A stretch of 64,000 nucleotides of DNA, taken from Pseudomonas viridiflava. Lineage in GTDB: Bacteria > Pseudomonadota > Gammaproteobacteria > Pseudomonadales > Pseudomonadaceae. The stretch lies in the NCBI RefSeq assembly GCF_900582625.1, contig NZ_UTIQ01000084.1:914062-978061 (forward strand). The letters run 5' to 3'. The position numbers and the translations under genes were made by a program. Shown here piece after piece: positions 46,446 through 55,396 of this stretch. The first letter of the stretch is position 1; each line of letters starts with the position of its first letter. The notes under the pieces were generated by a model that worked only from the letters and a program-made list of their open reading frames with translations, had not been told where the DNA came from and did not search any database.

Positions 46446-47269
46446 GTGTGCCTACCGTCCTGGAAAAAATTCTGGCCCGTAAAGTCGAAGAAGTCGCCGC
46501 CCGCCGTGCGGTGGTGAGCCTGGCCGAGCTGGAGCAACAGGCCCGTACGGCCGATGCACCGCGCGGTTTTGCGGCGGCGTTGCTGGAATCGGCCAAACGC
46601 AAAGAGCCGGGCGTGATTGCCGAAATCAAGAAAGCCTCGCCGAGCAAAGGCGTGCTGCGCGAAGACTTCGACCCCGTGGCCATCGCCCAGAGTTACGAAG
46701 CCGGCGGCGCGGCGTGCTTGTCGGTGCTCACCGATATCGACTTCTTCCAGGGCACCGATCATTACCTGCAGCAAGCCCGCGCGGCCTGCGGCCTGCCGGT
46801 GATCCGCAAAGACTTCATGATCGACCCCTACCAGATCGTCGAAGCACGGGCGCTGGGGGCGGATTGCATTCTGCTGATCGTCTCGGCGCTGGACGATGTG
46901 CGCATGGCCGAGCTGGCGGCGGTGGCCAAGTCGGTCAACCTCGACGTTCTGGTGGAAGTGCACGACGGCGAAGAACTCGACCGCGCCTTGAAGGTGCTCG
47001 ACACCCCACTGGTGGGCGTGAACAACCGCAACCTGCACACCTTTGAAGTGAGCCTGGAAACCACGCTGGATTTACTGCCGCGCATTCCCCGTGACCGCAT
47101 GGTGATAACCGAGAGCGGCATTCTGAACCGCGCCGACGTGGAGCTGATGGAAATCAGCAACGTGTACGGCTTCCTGGTAGGTGAGGCGTTTATGCGCGCG
47201 GCCAATCCGGGGCAGGAATTGCAGCGCTTGTTTTTCCCGGAGCGTAAAGGGCCGGTAAGCATCGATTGA
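46442..47269 (+). CDS. trpC: indole-3-glycerol phosphate synthase
   Basis: 275 residues, GTG start in the trpD stop. TIM barrel that closes the indole ring. Motifs [31 protein letters not shown] (catalytic lysine), [16 protein letters not shown] and [18 protein letters not shown] are present. Not fused to trpF, unlike enterobacteria. Followed by a REP palindrome and then a large palindromic terminator. Confidence 0.96.
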   Translation: MSVPTVLEKILARKVEEVAARRAVVSLAELEQQARTADAPRGFAAALLESAKRKEPGVIAEIKKASPSKGVLREDFDPVAIAQSYEAGGAACLSVLTDIDFFQGTDHYLQQARAACGLPVIRKDFMIDPYQIVEARALGADCILLIVSALDDVRMAELAAVAKSVNLDVLVEVHDGEELDRALKVLDTPLVGVNNRNLHTFEVSLETTLDLLPRIPRDRMVITESGILNRADVELMEISNVYGFLVGEAFMRAANPGQELQRLFFPERKGPVSID

Positions 47270-47283
47270 TCGTGGCGCCTTTG

Positions 47284-47345
47284 AAGGAGCGGCTTTAGCC
47301 GCGATGCTCTTGAAGTCAAAAGCATCGCGGCTAAAGCCGCTCCCA
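47284..47345. repeat. REP palindrome after trpC
   Basis: GGAGCGGCTTTAGCCGCGAT and its complement as two arms around a 15-base loop, immediately before the terminator that follows. Confidence 0.88.
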
Positions 47346-47350
47346 CAGAC

Positions 47351-47413
47351 ATAAAAAACCGGACAATAAAAAGGCCAGCTCGCAGCTGGCCTTTTTATTG
47401 TCCGGTTTTTTAT
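47351..47413. terminator. 30-bp perfect palindromic bidirectional terminator between trpC and vfr
   Basis: Two exactly complementary 30-base arms (47351-47380, 47384-47413) around CGC. Each arm ends with a T-rich run in its own reading direction (the arm holds AAAAAGG and GGTTTTTT), so it can stop transcription from trpC on the plus strand and from vfr on the minus strand. Confidence 0.92.
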
Positions 47414-47428
47414 CCGAGCCTTATGGGC

Positions 47429-48073
47429 TTAGCGGGTGCCGAACACCACCATAGTTTTACCTTTGACGTTGACCAGGCCTTGTTCTTCAAGCGCCTTGAG
47501 GACACGTCCGACCATCTCACGCGAGCAACCGACGATGCGACCGATCTCCTGACGGGTAATTTTAATCTGCATACCGTCGGGGTGAGTCATGGCGTCAGGC
47601 TGTTTGCACAGGTCCAGCAACGTGCGTGCTACGCGGCCGGTGACGTCGAGAAACGCCAGGTCGCCCACTTTGCGGGTGGTGTTGCGCAGACGCTCAGCCA
47701 TTTGGCTGCCGAGGGCGTAGAGGATGTCTGGGTCTTGCTGAGTCAGTTCGCGGAATTTGGCGTAGCTCAGTTCAGCCACTTCGCATTCGGTTTTCGCCCG
47801 CACCCAGGCGCTGCGTTCTTTCTCGATGCCGTCTTTTTCGAACAGACCCATTTCGCCGAAGAAGTCGCCCGAGTTGAGATAGGCGATGATCATTTCGCGA
47901 CCGTCATCATCCTCAATAAGAATGGTGACCGAGCCCTTAACAATAAAGAACAACGTCTCGCCGCGATCGCCTGCGTAGATGATGGTGCTTTTGGCGGTGT
48001 AACGACGGCGATGACAATGCGCGAGCAGTTTGTCGATGTTCTTGATTTTTGGTGTGAGAGTTATAGCTACCAT
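47429..48073 (-). CDS. vfr: cAMP receptor-like regulator Vfr
   Basis: 214 residues from ATG 48073. Cyclic-nucleotide-binding domain with [10 protein letters not shown] and [17 protein letters not shown] (the cAMP pocket), a long dimer helix, and a C-terminal winged helix-turn-helix with [20 protein letters not shown] recognition helix. Length and order match P. aeruginosa Vfr (PA0652), which controls quorum sensing, type IV pili and virulence genes. It converges on trpC and is divergent from the OsmC-like gene, 235 bases away. Confidence 0.95.
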   Translation of the reverse strand: MVAITLTPKIKNIDKLLAHCHRRRYTAKSTIIYAGDRGETLFFIVKGSVTILIEDDDGREMIIAYLNSGDFFGEMGLFEKDGIEKERSAWVRAKTECEVAELSYAKFRELTQQDPDILYALGSQMAERLRNTTRKVGDLAFLDVTGRVARTLLDLCKQPDAMTHPDGMQIKITRQEIGRIVGCSREMVGRVLKALEEQGLVNVKGKTMVVFGTR

Positions 48074-48308
48074 GCCCTAGCCCCGAAGAAAAATAAGATG
48101 CAACCCTTTGTCTAGCAGCAATTTTTTTATAAGTTATTCGAGCAAGTGTGCCAGTAAATTGTCGCCAGCTTAACAGACACTCATGGCCGTTGATCGGTTT
48201 TGAGACGTGGCTAACAGTGGCAGCTATCTATCAGCGTTTCTGGCTTGAACTAGTTGGTCTATGAGCTTGTGATAAGCTCCCGTCCCTTTTAACAGCGGAG
48301 GCGTGGCA

Positions 48309-48731
48309 ATGAAAGCGCGGATTCAGTGGGCTGGCGAAGCTCTTTTCCTCGGTGAGTCTGGCAGCGGCCATGTTGTTGTCATGGACGGCCCGCCCGAGAG
48401 CGGCGGACGTAACCTGGGCGTGCGTCCCATGGAGATGGTGCTCATCGGCTTAGGCGGCTGCACCAACTACGACGTCGTCAGCATCCTGAAGAAATCCCGA
48501 CAACCGGTTGAAAGCTGCGAGGCGTTTCTTGAAGCCGAACGCGCGAGCGAAGAGCCCAAAGTGTTCACCAAGATTCACGTGCACTTTGTGGTGAAGGGCC
48601 GCGGTTTGAAGGAAGCGCAGGTCAAGCGCGCGGTTGAACTCTCCGCTGAAAAATACTGCTCGGCCTCGATCATGCTCAGCCGCGGTGGCGTGGAAATTAC
48701 CCACGACTACGAAATCATCGAACTGGGCTGA
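48309..48731 (+). CDS. OsmC/Ohr-family protein
   Basis: 140 residues from ATG 48309; GGAG lies eight bases upstream, whereas the GTG at 48303 is too close. The fold segments LFLGESGSGHVVVMDGPPE, RPMEMVLIGLGGCTNYDVVSILKK (with the reactive cysteine) and VELSAEKYCSASIMLSRGGVEI (second cysteine) are those of OsmC-like peroxidases. It likely reduces organic peroxides with a thiol partner. Position after vfr matches PA0653. Confidence 0.88.
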   Translation: MKARIQWAGEALFLGESGSGHVVVMDGPPESGGRNLGVRPMEMVLIGLGGCTNYDVVSILKKSRQPVESCEAFLEAERASEEPKVFTKIHVHFVVKGRGLKEAQVKRAVELSAEKYCSASIMLSRGGVEITHDYEIIELG

Positions 48732-48795
48732 AACCCGACACCGAGCGTTCACACAACCAGCGCACACTGGTCCGCATTGCGCGGGTCACACGGTG

Positions 48796-48825
48796 CTGGC
48801 AGCCGGTAACCGACCTCTGCATAAT
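48796..48825 (+). promoter_or_regulatory. candidate speD promoter
   Basis: CTGGCA (48796-48801), an 18-base spacer and CATAAT (48820-48825). A hairpin GCGCCCC/GGGGCGT directly follows (48828-48848), giving a leader of about 160 bases before speD. The elements are moderate matches only. Confidence 0.4.
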
Positions 48826-48995
48826 GGCGCCCCTTTTTCCGGGGCGTCGTCTATTGGAAACGGCGCCGCGCACCCATACCCAAAATCGCCAAAGCGAAGA
48901 GGTGTTAACCGTCCTACGCAGCTGTGTTGTTCACAACTGACGGGCATGCTCGATCACGCGGCCACGCCGCATCGTTAAAAAGAGAGTTCCTAACG

Positions 48996-49790
48996 GTGAA
49001 AAGCAAACTCAAGCTCCACGGGTTCAATAACCTGACGAAGACCTTGAGCTTCAACATTTATGACATCTGCTACGCGGAAACGCCGGAAGACCAGCAGGCC
49101 TACGTTCAGTACATCAATACCGAGTACGACGCAGCGCGGCTGACGCAGATTCTCACGGATGTTGTCGACATTATTGGTGCCAATATCCTCAACATCGCCC
49201 GCCAGGATTACGATCCGCAAGGCGCGAGCGTGACCATTCTGATCTCCGAGCAACCGGTTACCCCGACTGACAGCCAGATCGAGGAATCCCCCGGCCCGCT
49301 GCCCGATACCATCCTTGCGCACTTGGATAAAAGCCACATCACCGTGCACACCTACCCGGAAATTCATCCGGTAGATGGCATCGCGACGTTCCGTGTGGAC
49401 ATTGACGTGTCGACCTGCGGCGTAATTTCACCGCTCAAGGCGCTCAACTACCTGATCCACCAGTTCGACTCCGACATCGTCACCGTCGACTACCGCGTGC
49501 GCGGCTTTACCCGCGACGTGCAGGGCAAGAAGCACTTCATCGACCACGAGATCAACTCGATCCAGAACTACCTCTCGGACGACACGCAAGCGGCCTATCA
49601 AATGACCGACGTGAACGTGTACCAAGAGAACCTGTTCCACACCAAGATGCTGCTCAAAGAGTTCGAGCTGGATAACTACCTGTTTGGCGACGCCACGCAG
49701 AATTTGTCCGCCGAACAGCGTGAGACCGTGACCAAGCGGGTCAAACACGAGATGCTAGAAATCTTCTACGCCAGGAATGTTCCGGTCTGA
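48996..49790 (+). CDS. speD: S-adenosylmethionine decarboxylase proenzyme
   Basis: 264 residues from GTG 48996 ([15 protein letters not shown]), which matches the start of E. coli-type SpeD; an upstream in-frame ATG would add 24 unlikely residues. It is a pyruvoyl enzyme: self-cleavage occurs between K112 and S113 in [15 protein letters not shown], and [20 protein letters not shown] is the other conserved block. It supplies decarboxylated SAM for spermidine synthesis. No speE is adjacent. A bidirectional terminator follows a REP palindrome. Confidence 0.95.
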   Translation: MKSKLKLHGFNNLTKTLSFNIYDICYAETPEDQQAYVQYINTEYDAARLTQILTDVVDIIGANILNIARQDYDPQGASVTILISEQPVTPTDSQIEESPGPLPDTILAHLDKSHITVHTYPEIHPVDGIATFRVDIDVSTCGVISPLKALNYLIHQFDSDIVTVDYRVRGFTRDVQGKKHFIDHEINSIQNYLSDDTQAAYQMTDVNVYQENLFHTKMLLKEFELDNYLFGDATQNLSAEQRETVTKRVKHEMLEIFYARNVPV

Positions 49791-49796
49791 AGGTCG

Positions 49797-49857
49797 ATCG
49801 CGGCTGAAGCCGCTCCCACAGAACCTGTGAACCTGTGGGAGCGGCTTTAGCCGCGAT
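49797..49857. repeat. REP palindrome after speD
   Basis: ATCGCGGCTGAAGCCGCTCC and GTGGGAGCGGCTTTAGCC arms in inverted orientation, starting seven bases after the speD stop. Confidence 0.88.
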
Positions 49858-49867
49858 GCTTTTCAAC

Positions 49868-49905
49868 GCAATAAAAAGGCGCCCCTGGAGGCGCCTTTTT
49901 ATTGC
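49868..49905. terminator. bidirectional terminator between speD and coq7
   Basis: Arms GCAATAAAAAGGCGCC and GGCGCCTTTTTATTGC around a six-base loop; T runs on both strands serve convergent speD and coq7. Confidence 0.92.
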
Positions 49906-49915
49906 TCGGCAAAAC

Positions 49916-50563
49916 CTAGATCCGATACGTACTTTTCGTCATCACCTTCGACAGCAAACTCATCCCGAACTTCACCGGCGCCGGAAAACGGAAGCCACCG
50001 GCATCGAGTGCGCTGGCGGAGTGTTGGGCTTCGTCGGTGAGCATCTGCTCCAGAATCGCCCGCGACTTTTCGTCTTCGGCGGGAATCTGCGTCAGGTGCT
50101 CGTCCAGATGTTTGCACACCTGATCTTCAGTGGCGGCGACAAAGCCGAGGCTGACTTTGTCGCTGATCAAGCCGGCAACCGCGCCGACACCAAAGGACAA
50201 ACCATAGAACACGGGATTGAGAATGCTGGTGTGGCTGCCGAGTTCGCGTATGCGTTGTTCGCACCACGCGAGGTGGTCGATTTCTTCTTCGGCAGCGTGC
50301 TCCATGGCTTTGCGCACGTGGGGCAACTTGGCGGTCAGCGCCTGGCCTTGGTACAGCGCCTGGGCGCATACCTCGCCGGTGTGGTTGACGCGCATCAGGC
50401 CGGCAACGTGGCGGGTGTCGTCGCGGCTCAGTTCGGTATCAGGCTGGGTCAGGCCTGGCGAGGGGCGATACGGATGGCCGCTAAACGGCAGCAAGGTGCG
50501 CAGGGCAGCGTCGGCTTGCAGCAACAGGCGGTCGACAGGGGAGTAGTGGCGTTCGGTAGTCAT
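49916..50563 (-). CDS. coq7: 2-polyprenyl-3-methyl-6-methoxy-1,4-benzoquinol monooxygenase Coq7
   Basis: 215 residues, ATG 50563. Di-iron hydroxylase for the last ring hydroxylation of ubiquinone synthesis. Two EX6YX-type ligand helices are visible: [16 protein letters not shown] and [18 protein letters not shown]; then [17 protein letters not shown] and [15 protein letters not shown]. In pseudomonads Coq7 replaces UbiF. Lies after the SUMF1-like gene on the same strand with an 82-base gap. Confidence 0.94.
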   Translation of the reverse strand: MTTERHYSPVDRLLLQADAALRTLLPFSGHPYRPSPGLTQPDTELSRDDTRHVAGLMRVNHTGEVCAQALYQGQALTAKLPHVRKAMEHAAEEEIDHLAWCEQRIRELGSHTSILNPVFYGLSFGVGAVAGLISDKVSLGFVAATEDQVCKHLDEHLTQIPAEDEKSRAILEQMLTDEAQHSASALDAGGFRFPAPVKFGMSLLSKVMTKSTYRI

Positions 50564-50645
50564 AGGATTACCTCCGGAAAAGTCTGAGGGCAGTTTACTC
50601 CAATTCCTCTGCTAGACGGGCGGCTGGCAAGGCGCGCCGTCTTAC

Positions 50646-51446
50646 TTAGGGCAGTTCGCGGAGCACGCGAAAACCTAGAGCATAGTCGTCGGTGCCCGGC
50701 TGCTTCAGGTCACGGAAGCTGCTGCGCAAGTACGTGGGGCCGCTGTTCCATGCGCCGCCGCGTACGACACGCGGGCTTTGGTCGAGTGGGCCGGCTGCCT
50801 GTTGTTCGCTGCCATCAAAAGGTGTGACAAACCGTGAGGCGGTCCATTCCCACACATTGCCGGCCGTGTCGTACAGGCCAAAGGCGTTGGGCGCGAACTG
50901 GCCGACCTGGCTGGTTTTGTATTGCTCAGAACGCGGCGAACCGCAGCCGCGGCAATGGGCGCGCGGTTGGTCTTCCGGGCTGTCGATCTGCTCGCCCCAC
51001 CAGTAAAACGTGCTGCTCCCGCCCCGGGCCGCGTATTCCCATTCGGCTTCGGTGGGCAAGCGATAGCGGTGGCCGGTACTTTTCGACAGCCACTGCAGGT
51101 AACTCTGCACATCAAACCAGGACACGTGAATTACTGGCCGCTGCTCAGACAAGCCCCAGCCCTCGTTATCCGGCAACGCTTTGCCGGTCGCGCTGGCGTA
51201 GCGCTGCCAGTCAGCAAAGGTCAGCTCGAAGCGGCCGATGGCGAAAGGCTTGGCGATGGTGATCGACTGCGCGGGGTGCTCGTTGTAGTTGCCGCGCCCA
51301 CTGCTGTCGCCGAATACGAATTGGCCCGCCGGCACTACAACCAGCTCTGGCCCGGGTTCGTTGTTGGCAAGGGTGTCGTGAAACACTTCAACGGCATGAG
51401 CGTGGCCGGCGACCAGCGCCGCCAGCCCGAATAGAAAACCCCGCAT
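50646..51446 (-). CDS. secreted formylglycine-generating-enzyme (SUMF1) family protein
   Basis: 266 residues with a signal peptide ending near VAGHAHAVEVF. FGE-sulfatase fold segments: VPAGQFVFGDSSG, ITIAKPFAIGRFELTFADWQRYA, RPVIHVSWFDVQSYLQWLS, RLPTEAEWEYAARGG, NAFGLYDTAGNVWEWTAS and RVVRGGAWNSG. The fold is complete, but whether the copper-binding cysteine pair of true FGE is present is unclear; a single C-R-G-C motif occurs. Many such bacterial proteins are not sulfatase activators. ATG overlaps the stop of the HIT gene (TGATG). Confidence 0.85.
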   Translation of the reverse strand: MRGFLFGLAALVAGHAHAVEVFHDTLANNEPGPELVVVPAGQFVFGDSSGRGNYNEHPAQSITIAKPFAIGRFELTFADWQRYASATGKALPDNEGWGLSEQRPVIHVSWFDVQSYLQWLSKSTGHRYRLPTEAEWEYAARGGSSTFYWWGEQIDSPEDQPRAHCRGCGSPRSEQYKTSQVGQFAPNAFGLYDTAGNVWEWTASRFVTPFDGSEQQAAGPLDQSPRVVRGGAWNSGPTYLRSSFRDLKQPGTDDYALGFRVLRELP

Positions 51447-51784
51447 CAGCCCGGCGGCCAGGCCAGTTGGCGTTTGCCCAACACATGCATGTGGATGTGG
51501 AAGACGGTTTGCCCGCCATCTTCGTTGCAGTTCATCACCACGCGAAAGCCTTGCTCGCAGCCCTGTTCTTTGGCCAGGCGTTGGGCGGTGAACAGCATAT
51601 GGCCGGTCAGGGCGCTGTCGTCTTCGGTGAGGTGATTGAGGGTGGCGATGTGTTTTTTCGGAATCACCAGAAAGTGCACGGGCGCTTGCGGGCCAATATC
51701 GTGAAACGCGACAACATGGTCGTCTTCATAGAGCTTGCGCGCGGGAATGTCCCCGGCGACGATCTTGCAGAACAGACAGTCCAC
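51446..51784 (-). CDS. HIT family purine nucleoside phosphoramidase-like protein
   Basis: 112 residues from GTG 51784 (MDCLFCKIVAGDIPA), with GGAG eight bases upstream. Contains LFCKIV at the start, YEDDHVVAFHDIGPQAPVHFLVIPKKHIATL, and the HIT triad TVFHIHMHVLG with the nucleophilic central histidine. Longer in-frame starts (to 52126) would overlap the divergent AAA+ gene and are rejected. Matches PA0656 by order. Confidence 0.9.
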   Translation of the reverse strand: MDCLFCKIVAGDIPARKLYEDDHVVAFHDIGPQAPVHFLVIPKKHIATLNHLTEDDSALTGHMLFTAQRLAKEQGCEQGFRVVMNCNEDGGQTVFHIHMHVLGKRQLAWPPG

Positions 51785-51878
51785 GGACAGGTCTCCAGCT
51801 GGCGATAGGAAGCCGGAGTTTAACCAGGCGGGTGCGGCACCGCGAGTGCGCGTGCGGCGGCATCGATAGGGAGCAGGT

Positions 51879-53360
51879 GTGAAGAACGATATCCATGACT
51901 TGGGGCTGGTGCTCGATTCCAAGGTGAAGCTGGTGGTGATCGAGTCCTGGGATGAGCAGCGGGTGATGGAAACCCTCACCAGTCTCGCGGTGAAACGCGG
52001 GCTGGGCTTGTTCACCTGGGCGGTCACCGAGGGCATGCAGAAGCTTGGTTTTGGCGGTGATCCACAAGGCGACGCGCCAAGCTTCGAGCCGGAAGCAGCG
52101 CTGCGCCTGATCAAGCACGACCCCATGCCGAATCTCTACGTGCTGTGCGATCTGCATCCGTTTATGGAAGACAACCCCAAGCTGGTGCGGCTGCTTAAAG
52201 AAATTGCCATGGCCGAGGGCGCGCACAAACCCACGGTGGTGTTGGTGTCTCACGCCTTGAAGTTGCCACCGGAAGTTCAGCGCTACGCCGCGCGCTTCAG
52301 CCTGGCGTTGCCTTCTGAAGACGAGTTGCTGGCCATCGTGCGCGAAGAGGCGGGCCGCTGGAGCGAGCGCAACCGCGGCGCCCGCGTGCGTACCGACAAC
52401 CGCACGTTGCAGCAGGTGGTGAAAAACCTTCGCGGCATGAGTCACGCCGAAGCGCGGGTGCTGGCGCGCGGGGTTATCTGCAACGACGGCGCGATTACTC
52501 AGGAAGACCTGCCAGAGCTGAACAAAACCAAATTCAAACTGCTCGACCTCGAAGGCGTACTCAGTTTCGAACACGACACGGCACGCTTCGCCGAGGTCGG
52601 CGGCTTGCTCAACCTCAAGCGTTGGCTGGCTGAGCGGCAAGACATTTTCCTCGCCGGCAAGGCCGCCGATCTGCCCAAAGGCATGCTGCTGGTCGGCGTT
52701 CAAGGCGGCGGTAAAAGCCTGGCGGCCAAAGCGGTGGCCGGGCTGTGGGGGTTGCCGTTGCTGCGGTTGGACTTCGCCTGCCTGTACAACAAATTCTTCG
52801 GGGAAACCGAGCGCAACCTGCGCGAAGCGCTGCGCCTGGCCGAGCAGATGGCGCCATGCGTGCTGTGGATGGATGAAGTGGAAAAAGGCCTGGCCAGCGG
52901 CGATCACGACGGCGGCGTCAGCCAACGCGTGCTCGGCACCTTGCTGACCTGGATGGCCGAACGCAAAGCGCCTGTGTTTATGGTCGCGACCGCCAATGCC
53001 ATCGACCGCCTGCCGCCGGAGCTGGTGCGCAAGGGGCGTTTCGATGAGCTGTTTTTCGTCGACCTGCCCGACGCCGAGACCCGTGCCGACATTTTCCGCA
53101 TCCACCTGCTGCGTCGCGAGCTGGACCCTAACGCCTTCGACTTGCCGCAGCTGGCGACCGTGAGCGACGGGTTCACGGGTGCCGAAATTGAACAGGTGGT
53201 GGTCAGCGCCCTGTATGCCGGTCAGGCACAGCAACAGGCGGTCGACCAGGCTTTGCTGCTGCGCAACATCAGCAGCACGGCGCCGTTGTCGGTGGTGATG
53301 GCCGAAGACCTGGCGGCGCTTCGCGCTTGGGCGGCGGGGCGTACGGTGTCTGCGGGTTAA
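51879..53360 (+). CDS. Ycf46-like AAA+ ATPase
   Basis: 493 residues, GTG 51879 after GGGAGCAGGT. An N-terminal segment with VLDSKVKLVVIESWDEQRVM, then an AAA+ domain (about 235-450): Walker A is GVQGGGKSLAAK (K279), an aromatic pore-like segment YNKFFGETERNLREALRLAE, Walker B CVLWMDEVEKG, sensor MVATANAIDRLPPELVRKGRFDE, and the C-terminal helical lid. Similar to chloroplast/cyanobacterial Ycf46. Its partners are unknown. It is divergent from HIT and its stop overlaps the convergent SDR gene by four bases. Confidence 0.88.
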   Translation: MKNDIHDLGLVLDSKVKLVVIESWDEQRVMETLTSLAVKRGLGLFTWAVTEGMQKLGFGGDPQGDAPSFEPEAALRLIKHDPMPNLYVLCDLHPFMEDNPKLVRLLKEIAMAEGAHKPTVVLVSHALKLPPEVQRYAARFSLALPSEDELLAIVREEAGRWSERNRGARVRTDNRTLQQVVKNLRGMSHAEARVLARGVICNDGAITQEDLPELNKTKFKLLDLEGVLSFEHDTARFAEVGGLLNLKRWLAERQDIFLAGKAADLPKGMLLVGVQGGGKSLAAKAVAGLWGLPLLRLDFACLYNKFFGETERNLREALRLAEQMAPCVLWMDEVEKGLASGDHDGGVSQRVLGTLLTWMAERKAPVFMVATANAIDRLPPELVRKGRFDELFFVDLPDAETRADIFRIHLLRRELDPNAFDLPQLATVSDGFTGAEIEQVVVSALYAGQAQQQAVDQALLLRNISSTAPLSVVMAEDLAALRAWAAGRTVSAG

Positions 53361-54148
53361 GGCTGGCGACTGAAGCGCTTGTTGACCGCGCCGGCCAGCT
53401 TGCGCACCAGCCAGCGTGGGGCGAACCGTGAGCTTCTGGCGATCAGTCGATTGCGCCAGCCGGGAATGATCAACGCGCGGTTTTTCTCCAGCGCCCGCAC
53501 GGTGCAGAGCGCCAATTCCTCTGGGCTCATCATCAACTTGCTGTTGGCCAGCTTGCTCACCTCCATGTCGGCGCCGCGAAAAAACGCAGTGCGCGTGGGA
53601 CCGGGGCAGAGCACCGATACCTTGATGCCGCGTCCTTTCATTTCCTCACGCAGGCCTTCGGAGAAGTGCAGCACGAACGCCTTGCTGGCGTAGTAGCTGC
53701 TCATCCAGGGGCCAGGCTGAAATGCGGCGATCGACGCTACGTTGAGAATTTGCCCGCCGCCCAGCGCGGCCATGCTGTTGCCGAGGGCGTGGCTGAGGCG
53801 GGTGAGGGCCAGCACGTTGACTTCCAGTTGCTGCTGTTCGCGTCCCCAGTCGCTGTCCAGAAAAGGACCGGACGTGCCGACGCCGGCGTTGTTGACCAAG
53901 AGGTCGATGTGCAGCTCGCCCTGTTCCAGTTCAAGGATCAGGCCGGTGAGTTGGGTGGGGTGGGCGAGGTTGCAGGTGCGAAACAGCACCTCGACGCCGA
54001 AGCGTTGGGTGAACTCGCAGGCGACGCTTTCGAGTACGTCGCGCTGGCGGGCCACCAGAATCAGGTTCCGACCGCGTCTGGCCAGGGCTTCCGCCAAGGC
54101 CAGACCGATGCCGCTGGAGGCCCCGGTTACCAATGCATAACGGGGCAT
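53357..54148 (-). CDS. short-chain dehydrogenase/reductase
   Basis: 263 residues, ATG 54148. Rossmann fold: cofactor motif VTGASSGIGLALAEAL, NNAGVGTS, catalytic triad from NVASIAAF (Ser) and YYASKAFVLHFSEG (Tyr/Lys), and LCPGPTRT in the PG loop. NADP(H) preference is likely from the basic residues after the glycine motif. The substrate is unknown. Last gene of the minus-strand run from hemJ; 42 bases after the DUF805 gene. Convergent with the AAA+ gene. Confidence 0.9.
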   Translation of the reverse strand: MPRYALVTGASSGIGLALAEALARRGRNLILVARQRDVLESVACEFTQRFGVEVLFRTCNLAHPTQLTGLILELEQGELHIDLLVNNAGVGTSGPFLDSDWGREQQQLEVNVLALTRLSHALGNSMAALGGGQILNVASIAAFQPGPWMSSYYASKAFVLHFSEGLREEMKGRGIKVSVLCPGPTRTAFFRGADMEVSKLANSKLMMSPEELALCTVRALEKNRALIIPGWRNRLIARSSRFAPRWLVRKLAGAVNKRFSRQP

Positions 54149-54190
54149 AACGTTCTCCGTGCGGCGAGTGGGATGTGCAACGGTGCGTGC

Positions 54191-55303
54191 TTACTCTTCG
54201 TCAGATTCAGCGTCTTCGGCTGGCTCGACCGGCACTTCGACGGGCTCGGCAGGTTCGGCGTACTCCGCAGACGGTTCGGCGCTTTCTTCGCTGTCTTCGT
54301 CGGAGTAAGGCTGCGCGTAGCTGGAATCCTCGGTGCCCTGGATATAGCTCTGGTACTGCGGAATGGCAATCGCGGCCAGGATGCCGATCACCACTGGGAG
54401 TATCAGCATCGACCACGCCATAGCCACCACGCCTTTGCTGTTAGGCGGAGGCGGGGAACCGTAGCGGTTGGCGCCAGGGGTGCCCGGCAAAATAAGCATG
54501 AGCAACGGGAAAACGCTGCCGACAATCGGGACCAGCAGCAGCAAGAGCAACCAGGCCGACCAGCCCAGGTCGTGCAAACGTTTAGCGCCGAAACCGACGC
54601 TGACCACCATCAAGGCGATCCAGCCGATCACCATCAGGGCGATGGCGAGCACTTGCGAGATCATCATGGCGCCGGCGAAGACGAGGCCGAGCACCGGCAG
54701 AGCCAGCAAGGTCAGGCCCATGCTCCAGCCCAGATAGCGCACGCGGCCGATTCGCCCTTCGATGCCGAACAGGTTTAGCTCGCAATACTCCGGCAGGGTT
54801 TCGCCCACCTGAGCCTGCGGCGTGGCGTAAGGCGACGCGGTGGCGACGGCTGCTGCGCCCACGCTGGGCACTGGCACAACGGGAGCGGTTTCGGCCAGTT
54901 GTGTCTGACGGGCAACGTATTTGTCGATCACGATGCCGCACGCGCTGCACTCGATGGCCTTGGCTTGCTCATGGCCACACTTGGGGCAGGTCATGCGCGT
55001 GGTTTCTTCGGTGGGCTCGGCAGGCGTGGTGCGGTGGTCGTCGGTTTCCACCAGGCTGAGGCTGGAAGCCAGGTCGGCTTCTTTGTAAACCTTGGCGCCG
55101 GCGTTCTGCAGCGCCGTGACGTATTTGTCCGCTTCGGCTTCGGTGAGGTCGCGTTTGAGCGCCACCGGGGTGCCGGTGAATAGCGCGTCAATTTTGTCGC
55201 GGTCGCTCTTGAACAGGCGGGCCAGGTTGTCTTTGACGGCATCCAATGCCGCCGCCGGCATCAGTTCGCCGGTGAACACGATTTTGAAGCGTGGATCGGT
55301 CAT
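54191..55303 (-). CDS. DUF805 membrane protein with zinc-ribbon, pilin-like segment and acidic tail
   Basis: 370 residues, ATG 55303. Four parts are visible. Residues 1-85: a soluble domain (KIVFTGELMPAAALDAVKDN). Residues 106-122: a likely zinc ribbon, CPKC and CSAC. Residues ~170-290: DUF805 with four membrane segments and the FGAKRLHDLGWSAW motif. Residues 303-321: PVVIGILAAIAIPQYQSYI, which is strikingly like the C-terminal part of the N-terminal helix of type IV pilins. The last ~45 residues are acidic (Asp/Glu/Ser/Pro). The function is unknown. Located between the threonine aldolase-like and SDR genes. Confidence 0.82.
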   Translation of the reverse strand: MTDPRFKIVFTGELMPAAALDAVKDNLARLFKSDRDKIDALFTGTPVALKRDLTEAEADKYVTALQNAGAKVYKEADLASSLSLVETDDHRTTPAEPTEETTRMTCPKCGHEQAKAIECSACGIVIDKYVARQTQLAETAPVVPVPSVGAAAVATASPYATPQAQVGETLPEYCELNLFGIEGRIGRVRYLGWSMGLTLLALPVLGLVFAGAMMISQVLAIALMVIGWIALMVVSVGFGAKRLHDLGWSAWLLLLLLVPIVGSVFPLLMLILPGTPGANRYGSPPPPNSKGVVAMAWSMLILPVVIGILAAIAIPQYQSYIQGTEDSSYAQPYSDEDSEESAEPSAEYAEPAEPVEVPVEPAEDAESDEE

Positions 55304-55396
55304 TCGTACGTCCCTGTCAGCACTAGAGATGAAGTGGGCACAGCGTACTGGCCCGAGTGAGGTTCAGACAAGCGCGCGCGTGATGCGCATCACGCT

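Noticed and set aside
51726..53234. 502-codon minus-strand frame opposite the AAA+ gene
   Set aside because: Shadow of the AAA+ gene; the HIT gene and its strong start lie in the same region.
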